In this document: one piece after another, positions 1-4,677 of the stretch
Position numbering within the stretch: position 1 is the first letter of the stretch
Layout of the letters: every line of letters starts with the position of its first letter
Assembly: GCA_021797225.1 (NCBI GenBank)
Contig: JAKAAE010000115.1
Coordinates: 1 to 5,203, forward strand
DNA length: 5,203 nucleotides
Direction: 5' to 3'
Source: Thermoplasmata archaeon
GTDB lineage: Archaea; Thermoplasmatota; Thermoplasmata; Thermoplasmatales; Thermoplasmataceae
Program-made: the position numbers and the translations under genes
Notes under the pieces: generated by a model
Seen by the model: the letters and a program-made list of their open reading frames with translations, nothing else
Database searches by the model: none
What the model was told of the DNA's origin: nothing

Positions 1-2
1 CA

Positions 3-197
3 GACCATTTACTATCAAAATCATTGAATGGAATGATAATACAGATATTCTCCTATATGATAGCATATATCATTGTAAATATGATAATTGAATCCATGGG
101 GATTATGGTTTCATTCCCTGAGATTGTCAGGGGCATAAGGCACGGGTTTATAAGATATTTCAATAATATTTGCAATCTTGATTTATCTAAAATATAG
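3..197 (+). pseudogene. C-terminal end of a probable transposase (partial at left edge)
   Basis: An open frame runs from the left edge (first full codon at base 3) to a TAG at 195-197 and gives 64 residues. It begins DHLLSKSLNGMIIQIFSYMIAY and ends near IVRGIRHGFIRYFNNI. The pattern (H-x-x-SKS, then a hydrophobic helix ending IAY, then a basic IRHGF segment) is what I know from the C-terminal tail of DDE (IS4/IS1634-like) transposases, after the catalytic glutamate. No catalytic residue lies inside the window. It does not resemble the IS4-type fragment at 4242-4676, so it represents a different element. Whether it is an intact gene cut by the window edge or a remnant cannot be seen. The family call rests on pattern memory only; a hydrophobic tail of another protein is possible. 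Confidence 0.5.
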
Positions 198-210
198 TTA
201 AAATAAATCT

Positions 211-241
211 GTACGGCACCCCCGGAGGGGGAATGCCTTAC
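211..241. repeat. Strong GC-rich imperfect hairpin
   Basis: CCCCC (219-223) and GGGGG (227-231) pair around a GGA loop. The stem extends outward with GGCA (215-218) against TGCC (234-237) after a two-base AA bulge, and then with GTA (211-213) against TAC (239-241) across a single mismatch. It stands out in surrounding AT-rich DNA. It lies 14 bases after the transposase stop codon, so it may be a structured end of the insertion sequence or a transcription-blocking hairpin that shields the operon from read-through. It is not followed by a T run. Confidence 0.75.
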
Positions 242-341
242 GCCCTTGCCAGTAAATATTATAAACTTTTATTTAGGAATTTCTGATATTTCTGGTATTT
301 GCTCTTTATTTTATATCAACTGATTGATGATCAACCTCTCA

Positions 342-358
342 ATGATAATAATTATCAT
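342..358. promoter_or_regulatory. Perfect 8-1-8 palindrome, possible operator (Fur-box-like core)
   Basis: ATGATAAT (342-349) and ATTATCAT (351-358) are exact inverted repeats around one A. The inner 13 bases, GATAAT-A-ATTATC, match the inner part of the classical bacterial Fur box (GATAAT-C-ATTATC) apart from the central base. The site is about 100 bases upstream of the TATA box at 454-461 and downstream of a second TATA-like sequence at 259-266. A dimeric regulator site is plausible, and metal-dependent regulators of the DtxR or Fur type exist in archaea. The link to a particular regulator is only inference, and AT-rich DNA makes palindromes of this kind more likely by chance. Confidence 0.35.
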
Positions 359-453
359 GGATTATGGAGTAAATGGTAATGGGATGGAAGGAGAACTGAA
401 GCAGAATGTTTTAATATTGGAAACTGGTAAGAGACACATATTCTATAGATACA

Positions 454-461
454 CTTATATA
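454..461 (+). promoter_or_regulatory. TATA box for the operon
   Basis: CTTATATA ends 30 bases before the ATG at 492. Archaeal transcription usually starts about 24-28 bases downstream of the TATA centre, which puts the start near 482-486. The messenger would then have a leader of only about 6-10 bases. No Shine-Dalgarno sequence precedes the ATG at 492, which agrees with leaderless or nearly leaderless initiation of the first gene in an archaeal operon, while the downstream genes do have ribosome binding sites. Other TATA-like strings occur in this AT-rich stretch, so the assignment is a best choice. Confidence 0.5.
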
Positions 462-491
462 GAATCATATATTATTATTACTATTATTATT

Positions 492-1280
492 ATGAAACTG
501 ATATACGTGATAATAGCATCGATAATGGTGGTTGTAATGTTTGTAATGATTGCATATTCGCCTGAACCCTTTAACAACATTAAAAATAGTAATAGTGTTG
601 CCAGTCCATCTGTTAGCACGTCAGGGGTTAAATTGATATACAATCAGCTCTACCAGTTTAAAGGAACTGGAGGAACGGTTTACTACAATTTCTCTGCATA
701 CCATACATCAGGGTCGAACTATGTAATTTACACAGTGTTTGTATACATAACGGCCAATTCCAATAGTGGCTATTGGGTAGCAGGAGATCGGCCGAACGCT
801 GGACAGTGGTCAGGATATGCGGCTTTTTCAAACCCAGAATACGGGTGTAACCCCGGAGCTACCGGGGATATCAGTAACGGGAAGTTTAATCAATTTCAAC
901 CAAGTAACACGATGGATGAGGGTAGTGCAGGTACAATAACAATAGGAATAAGTGCAACAACAGGTGCAACGGCTTACGACTCGTCTCTGTCAGGCACATA
1001 TTCGGTACAATGCTCATATAACGTTCCGATGTTTAAACTTGAACCAGTATCAATGACAGACAGCAATGCAAAGCTTGAATTCTCAAACAATCAGGCACTA
1101 CACTGCGGCAATCCACTATCAACATCCTTCTCTAATGCCGTGTCCGTAAAGGGCGTTGGGCAAAGCAATAGCATATCAGTAGATACTGCAGGCCATTTTG
1201 CCCATCACTCTGGATGGTTTAATCTCAATACAAATTATTATTGGGTCACACACTCTTATAGTTACGAAATTAATAAATGA
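492..1280 (+). CDS. Secreted or membrane-anchored hypothetical protein, first gene of the operon
   Basis: This 262-residue protein has a short basic start (MKLIY) and one hydrophobic helix at about residues 3-22. A long polar, Ser/Thr/Asn/Gly/Tyr-rich region follows, with alternating patterns that suggest a beta-rich extracellular fold, and there is no second membrane segment. The helix ends AYSPEPF; cleavage before proline is unfavourable, so it may stay as an anchor. I do not recognise a family or a catalytic motif. Three cysteines (119, 174, 205) could form one disulfide and leave one free. Only one N-glycosylation sequon is visible (N66), unlike the two anchored proteins further down. The start at 492 is chosen because it gives a normal signal/anchor helix and sits about 30 bases after a TATA box; the frame is open further upstream to a TTG at 324. 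The next gene follows after 10 bases. It could be an exported effector, a surface binding protein or a structural protein. Confidence 0.8.
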   Translation: MKLIYVIIASIMVVVMFVMIAYSPEPFNNIKNSNSVASPSVSTSGVKLIYNQLYQFKGTGGTVYYNFSAYHTSGSNYVIYTVFVYITANSNSGYWVAGDRPNAGQWSGYAAFSNPEYGCNPGATGDISNGKFNQFQPSNTMDEGSAGTITIGISATTGATAYDSSLSGTYSVQCSYNVPMFKLEPVSMTDSNAKLEFSNNQALHCGNPLSTSFSNAVSVKGVGQSNSISVDTAGHFAHHSGWFNLNTNYYWVTHSYSYEINK

Positions 1281-1286
1281 GATGAT
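1279..1286 (+). promoter_or_regulatory. Ribosome binding site of the second gene
   Basis: GAGATGAT overlaps the TGA stop of the first gene and lies four bases before the ATG at 1291. It matches the GAGGTGAT anti-16S complement with one mismatch, which supports the 1291 start and translation in an operon. Confidence 0.6.
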
Positions 1287-1290
1287 TTAA

Positions 1291-1839
1291 ATGTCAAAGT
1301 TAAGAAGTATTGTACTTATTTCATTGATTTGCCTAGTGGTCATTTCATCAGGTATCATCTATTACCACAGTTACGTCGAAGAACATTCCAGTTCAATGAT
1401 TGGCGTTTCCGTGAATCCAAACGTAACTAATAATAACAGAACCCTTGTTATTCATATAAACGCAATCATAAATTCCACAAATGAATTTACAAAATTTGAT
1501 TATAATGAGCGTACATACGTTGAGGGGCTCCACGTTTTTTATGCAGGAAAAAACAAGTCTACGGTGCCCGGAATTATAAATCATAGTATAATTCCCAGCC
1601 AACAGCTTTGTGGGTTTATACATTTTAATATATCTAATCATCATCCAAACGCTGTTATTAACTGGAATAACACAGTATATAATTTCAACAATTCCAGTTA
1701 TATGCATGCACCCAATGGATATTATATTATTACAGCCAGTATGGTAAGTAACGGTGCAGTGCCCGTTTTACATATCCCGAAAGTGATGATACGGGTGGAG
1801 AATAGCGATATAAAAATAATACCGATAGGTGGAACATGA
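1291..1839 (+). CDS. Membrane-anchored, sequon-rich extracytoplasmic protein
   Basis: This is a 182-residue protein of no family I recognise. A basic start (MSKLR) is followed by one hydrophobic helix at about residues 6-25 and then a polar domain that should lie outside the cell, giving an N-in, C-out single-pass protein. The outer domain has nine N-X-S/T sequons (N44, N49, N61, N88, N97, N113, N126, N133, N134), which suggests heavy N-glycosylation, as is known for surface proteins of Thermoplasmatales. One cysteine lies in the helix (14) and one outside (107). The region from about residue 145 (YYIITASMVSNGAVPVLHIPKVMIRVE) reads as beta strands, as in an Ig-like or immune-evasion-type sandwich, though this is only an impression. 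The TGA stop overlaps the ATG of the ATPase gene (ATGA at 1836-1839), so the two are probably co-translated. It may be an accessory subunit, a receptor or a self-protection protein of the transporter. Confidence 0.8.
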   Translation: MSKLRSIVLISLICLVVISSGIIYYHSYVEEHSSSMIGVSVNPNVTNNNRTLVIHINAIINSTNEFTKFDYNERTYVEGLHVFYAGKNKSTVPGIINHSIIPSQQLCGFIHFNISNHHPNAVINWNNTVYNFNNSSYMHAPNGYYIITASMVSNGAVPVLHIPKVMIRVENSDIKIIPIGGT

Positions 1840-2705
1840 TAGCCCCAAACACTCTTTCAGAAAATGATGCGATGATGGTTATTAAATCCATATCCAAAAC
1901 GTACGGAATAATGGATAAAACCAAATCTCTATATAATCTAACTATTACCCTGAAGAAGGGCAAATGCATCTGCCTGGTTGGAAGAAACGGTGCTGGCAAG
2001 AGTACTGCACTGAAAATAATTGCAGGGCTGATTTCACAGTCGTCTGGAAATGTGACGACCGGAAACAGAATTGGCTATTTACCAGAAACCCTTGGTATAT
2101 ACCCAAATCTCACGTTACGGGACAATCTAAAATTCTTTGCACGTTTAACTAGAAATATGACTCCTATGGATCGGCTTCTAACAAAACTCGGCCTGCCAGT
2201 TTCGTCAAACCCGCTGGCATCAAAACTGTCCAAGGGGATGAAAAGAAAGCTTGCGTTTGCCATGATTATGGTTCAGAACCCAGACATATATCTTCTGGAT
2301 GAGCCATTCGAGGGTGTTGATTATATCTCAGCAAGGTGCATGATAACCATTATAAATGAACTGAAACACAATAATAAGGGCTTCATTATAAGTTCACACA
2401 GTTTTTCTTACCTTGATGAAATAGCCGATGAGGTAATGTTACTGGATAACGGAATTACGAAAAAAACATTTAATTTACCATATAGCGGTTTAATTATAAG
2501 ATTCAGTAGTGACAGGAAAAATGTGGATAAAATAATTACAAAGCTCGGTCTCAGGGCAAATTTTTCGAAGTTCCCAGATGTTCTGATTGAAAACACTGAA
2601 AATCCAGAAACGGTCATCAGGAATTTGATGGACAACGGTCTATTTCCAGCGGAATACAGAAATGTCTCACTGTCTGATATTATAAGGGGTAATGACATTG
2701 AATAA
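1836..2705 (+). CDS. ABC transporter ATP-binding protein, BcrA/NatA (ABC-2) type
   Basis: This cytoplasmic ATPase of 289 residues hydrolyses ATP to drive the permease encoded next. The motifs are complete and in order: Walker A GRNGAGKST (49-57), a Q-loop region YLPE (81-84) with Glu in the usual Gln position, as is often seen in this subfamily, the signature LSKGMKRKL (131-139), Walker B IYLLDEP (151-157), a D-loop-like GVD (160-162) and the H-loop SSH (186-188). About 80 residues follow the nucleotide-binding domain and end with VSLSDII, which resembles the C-terminal tail of drug and bacteriocin-resistance ATPases. The ATG at 1836 overlaps the previous stop and has an AGGTGG ribosome binding site at 1827-1832; Met13 and Met14 are alternative starts just before the conserved fold. 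One ATPase with one permease implies a homodimer of each. Substrate is unknown; self-protection or export of the neighbouring product is a reasonable guess. Confidence 0.95.
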   Translation: MIAPNTLSENDAMMVIKSISKTYGIMDKTKSLYNLTITLKKGKCICLVGRNGAGKSTALKIIAGLISQSSGNVTTGNRIGYLPETLGIYPNLTLRDNLKFFARLTRNMTPMDRLLTKLGLPVSSNPLASKLSKGMKRKLAFAMIMVQNPDIYLLDEPFEGVDYISARCMITIINELKHNNKGFIISSHSFSYLDEIADEVMLLDNGITKKTFNLPYSGLIIRFSSDRKNVDKIITKLGLRANFSKFPDVLIENTENPETVIRNLMDNGLFPAEYRNVSLSDIIRGNDIE

Positions 2706-3645
2706 TTTATCGATTGTACAAGCAGAGTTTATAAAAGAAATAAAGGGTATAAGGGGGTCTATAATGGCACCTGCCCTTATAATTACAGTCTTTCTTCTTG
2801 CCATTCTATCATCAACAGAGTCGTTATCCTCCCCGGTTTATGCCCATGTCCCTCTTCAATTAACCATGATAAATATGATTACATTTTTCCTTGGGTTTTT
2901 TATAATTTTCATGATTTATCCATCAATTTCTGTTGCGGATGATGTAGAAAACAACACAATGAGTATGATTTTACCATTTCTGGGAGATGACACCGCGGTG
3001 ATGTTTGGATACCTGTTATTTCAACTGTTTTTCGCCATTATTTTAATACTTGTCTCCATTGCTGGCATGGCTTTTGCAATGATACTTAATTACGGTACAC
3101 TTGGTACAGCAACTTTGTTGAAGGTTCATACAACAATTTATACATATTATTTCTTCCCAATGAGACACCCTGTATTGATAAAACATATTTCATATTCTTA
3201 TATCCACTACGGATTAGACCCAGGAGCTCTACTAATTGAGATTGGTCTTTTTTTTGCATCGATAGTACCGGAGATAATAATTGGTTTAATTTTCTCAAGG
3301 CTTGGTGGAAAGAAGGCTGTTAGTGTGTTTTTAAGTGTTCTTTATTATATAGTAATAATAAATGCATACCAGAAACTGATTACAATTCATTTCCATGGAA
3401 TAACTGGCTACATTTACAGGTCATTGTTAGTTCTATCACCTGTTGCTGTGTTCAGCAACTCACCGTCAATAATCGGTGTTAAAAGCTTATTTGTAAAATT
3501 CGGAAGCGGTTTTTATTACTTGGGTTTTGTCTCAGATATACCCGTGTTTATGGCATTCACATCACTTTGCCTAATTTCCATTATATTACTTATTATATAT
3601 TTCCTTCCTAGATTCGTTGAGGTGAAAAAATGGATAAAAAGGTAA
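2692..3645 (+). CDS. ABC-2-like transporter permease
   Basis: This is an integral membrane protein of 317 residues with about six or seven hydrophobic segments: roughly 24-41, 58-78, 104-133, 178-201, 208-226, a weaker one at 242-256, and 285-305. The cytoplasmic N-terminus (AEFIKEIKGIRGS, 11-23) is an amphipathic basic stretch like the interface helix of ABC-2 permeases. The motif DDVENNTMSMILPFL (83-97) after the second segment matches the region where ABC-2 proteins carry E-x-x-x-x-T and contact the ATPase. The long loop between segments 3 and 4 (about 134-177) is rich in Tyr and His and is probably outside. The frame overlaps the ATPase gene by 14 bases, which fits a matched pair. The ATG at 2692 lies only two bases after AAGGGG (2684-2689); the TTG at 2698 has a better spacing of eight bases and may be the true start, shortening the protein by two residues. 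Confidence 0.88.
   Translation: MTLNNLSIVQAEFIKEIKGIRGSIMAPALIITVFLLAILSSTESLSSPVYAHVPLQLTMINMITFFLGFFIIFMIYPSISVADDVENNTMSMILPFLGDDTAVMFGYLLFQLFFAIILILVSIAGMAFAMILNYGTLGTATLLKVHTTIYTYYFFPMRHPVLIKHISYSYIHYGLDPGALLIEIGLFFASIVPEIIIGLIFSRLGGKKAVSVFLSVLYYIVIINAYQKLITIHFHGITGYIYRSLLVLSPVAVFSNSPSIIGVKSLFVKFGSGFYYLGFVSDIPVFMAFTSLCLISIILLIIYFLPRFVEVKKWIKR
3619..3625 (+). promoter_or_regulatory. Ribosome binding site of the fifth gene
   Basis: GAGGTGA is an exact Shine-Dalgarno sequence four bases before the ATG at 3630. It lies inside the permease coding region and fixes the start of the next gene 16 bases before the permease ends. Confidence 0.8.
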
Positions 3646-4067
3646 GAAATATTATAATATCGGCCGCTATTATAACTATAATTTTCCTTGGAATAATATA
3701 TGGAAGTAGCATACCGGCAAATAATACCACGGGACCTTCCGGTCCACATGTCCCTATTCCATCAGGATATGTGTTGTTCAATGACAATATTTCCGTATAT
3801 CGGTCATCTGGGTCAAATTTTTCATTCAATCTCACACAGAAAAACATCACAAAAATCGTAATATATGCCTGTACCCATTCATCGCACACTTCAACAATGA
3901 AGATTTATTTTCCCAATGGAACAATGGAAAGTCGATCCCCGGAAGGAGGGATATCCGATACTTCAATTTTTCCATTAAATTCAAAATATCTTCCCACCGG
4001 AACATGGCATATAAATTTAACGACCAAGCATAATATGACGCTTTATATAAAAATAACAGCGCAATGA
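3630..4067 (+). CDS. Small membrane-anchored, sequon-rich extracytoplasmic protein
   Basis: This 145-residue protein has a basic start (MDKKVRN), one hydrophobic helix at about residues 8-24, a Pro/Gly-rich linker (residues 29-45) and a polar domain of about 100 residues that should lie outside the cell. Nine N-X-S/T sequons are seen (N31, N32, N53, N63, N67, N72, N96, N129, N135). The alternating strands, with TGTWHINLT near residues 123-131 followed by LYIKITAQ at the end, look like a small beta-sandwich similar in style to the C-terminal 'G-x-W-x-I' strands of proprotein-convertase P domains or pre-peptidase domains; this is an impression, not an assignment. One cysteine is present (81). 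The start is fixed by an exact GAGGTGA. Its overlap with the permease gene suggests a role with the transporter, for example as a surface accessory or self-protection protein. Confidence 0.8.
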   Translation: MDKKVRNIIISAAIITIIFLGIIYGSSIPANNTTGPSGPHVPIPSGYVLFNDNISVYRSSGSNFSFNLTQKNITKIVIYACTHSSHTSTMKIYFPNGTMESRSPEGGISDTSIFPLNSKYLPTGTWHINLTTKHNMTLYIKITAQ

Positions 4068-4077
4068 GGGAGAGGAT
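4066..4077 (+). promoter_or_regulatory. Purine-rich ribosome-binding-like sequence after the fifth gene
   Basis: GAGGGAGAGGAT begins within the TGA stop of the fifth gene. All inner genes of this operon are joined by overlapping or closely spaced Shine-Dalgarno sequences, so this one suggests that a further start codon follows. Two are available: ATG 4079 (only nine codons) and ATG 4090 (24 codons, 12 bases after the purine run). Confidence 0.4.
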
Positions 4078-4089
4078 AATGTTACGAGT

Positions 4090-4164
4090 ATGGCTTCGAT
4101 TTTTATAAAAATTGTGGGGAAAATATACACAGGGATCGTGTACTATATTCTTACAGGCATTTAG
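4090..4164 (+). CDS. Possible 24-residue hydrophobic cationic peptide
   Basis: ATG at 4090 opens a 24-codon frame ending in TAG at 4162-4164. The product starts MASIFIKIVGKIYTG and ends YYILTGI. It has two lysines, no acidic residue, and Ile/Val/Tyr/Phe through most of its length, so it could form a membrane-active or membrane-spanning helix. It is preceded by a purine-rich Shine-Dalgarno-like run at the end of the operon, although the 12-base spacing is long. Short cationic hydrophobic peptides without a leader are known as leaderless bacteriocins in bacteria and are often encoded with ABC transporters; any parallel here is inference. Alternatives are a chance frame in AT-rich DNA, a small subunit of the transporter, or the truncated start of a gene cut by the insertion sequence to the right. 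Confidence 0.25.
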   Translation: MASIFIKIVGKIYTGIVYYILTGI

Positions 4165-4241
4165 ATTACCTCTCTTATATATTTATATAAATTATTCGTT
4201 ATATATATCTCTTTAGATGTGTATAGACAATAGTTTTGCAT
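4165..4241. terminator. AT-rich operon end, possible terminator and insertion-sequence end
   Basis: No gene is seen in these 77 bases. They contain T-rich runs, a perfect 7-2-7 inverted repeat TTATATA-TT-TATATAA at 4175-4190 and further alternating TA at 4200-4208. Archaeal termination usually needs only T-rich tracts, so the + strand operon may end here. The outer end of the IS4-type element must also lie in or close to this stretch, because its transposase stop codon is at 4242-4244, but its terminal repeat cannot be set without the other end. Confidence 0.35.
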
Positions 4242-4676
4242 TTATCCTGAAAATAACCTCGTTTTGTAGTTCTTTTTTAGAATTAGAATCTCCTTTATAG
4301 CCCTGGAACATTCACCTATTGTCTTTAAAATCCTTCCAAACAGTTTCCCTGATGATCTGGTCATAATGGACAGGAGGGTATAGGCCGCCATAGTGATCCT
4401 CGCGTGTATAAGCGACCCTTCACTATCCCGTACCTGGTACTCTCCCAAACCTATAGCCTTTGCATCCTTATGAAAGTTTTCTATTGACCATCTGATACTC
4501 CATGCATTTATCATTTCTTCACCGGAAAGGTAATCTGATGCTATGAATTTCTTCCTTTTATTATCAGGATTGTAGAGAATTATAAGGTTGACAGGATTTC
4601 CATTTGATAAATATACTGTAAACTCCCTCTGGAACGGGAACTCCTTTAAGGTATCAGAATTGATGTTGGATAGTGA
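4242..4676 (-). pseudogene. IS4-type transposase, C-terminal fragment interrupted by another element
   Basis: The - strand frame is open from about 4676 to the TAA at 4242-4244 and gives 144 residues, with no start codon at its beginning: an in-frame TAA lies at 4682-4680, inside the neighbouring element. It reads EFTVYLSNGNPVNLII, then KRKKFIASDYLSGEEMI, then WSIRWSIENFHKDAK. The last segment matches the Y-(2)-R-(3)-E-(6)-K signature of IS4 transposases with Trp in the Tyr position (W59, R62, E66, K73 of the fragment), so E66 is the third catalytic residue. The conserved LGLGEYQ-like and AAYTLLS stretches follow, as in the family. The N-terminal part with both catalytic aspartates is missing. 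The family is known; the cause of the truncation, insertion of the IS3/IS481-like element at about 4677/4678, is inferred from the junction. It is unlikely to be active alone. Confidence 0.85.
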
Positions 4677-4677
4677 T

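Larger units (their letters stand above)
198..491. other. Non-coding region between transposase end and operon
   Basis: No convincing gene is seen in this 294-base stretch. The frame of the first operon gene is open back to a TTG at 324, but the 56 extra residues would place a low-complexity, isoleucine-rich stretch before a normal signal/anchor helix, so I treat it as untranslated leader or promoter DNA. The region contains a GC-rich hairpin at 211-241, a TATA-like TTATAAAC at 259-266 that could be a second promoter, a perfect palindrome at 342-358, the preferred TATA box at 454-461 and an ATT-triplet tract at 470-491. The first part may still be the terminal non-coding DNA of the left insertion sequence. 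Confidence 0.6.

Noticed and set aside
259..266. TATA-like TTATAAAC as the main promoter
   Set aside because: It would give a leader of about 200 bases to the ATG at 492 with no ribosome binding site there; the closer TATA box fits archaeal spacing better, though a second promoter is not excluded.
324..491. N-terminal extension of the first protein from a TTG at 324
   Set aside because: It would add 56 residues of low-complexity, Ile-rich sequence before a normal basic-plus-hydrophobic export helix, and it spans the likely TATA box; the ATG at 492 explains the signals better.
455..643. Short minus-strand frame opposite the start of the first gene
   Set aside because: It is a mirror of the Ile/Val-coding ATT-rich DNA, with no ribosome binding site or recognisable motif.
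1393..1999. Minus-strand frames across the second gene and the ATPase start
   Set aside because: They lie opposite clear coding sequence with conserved motifs on the + strand and show no domain pattern.
4099..4112. Perfect palindrome ATTTTTATAAAAAT
   Set aside because: It has no loop, consists only of A and T and overlaps the small peptide frame; chance in AT-rich DNA is likely, so it is not called as an operator or terminator.
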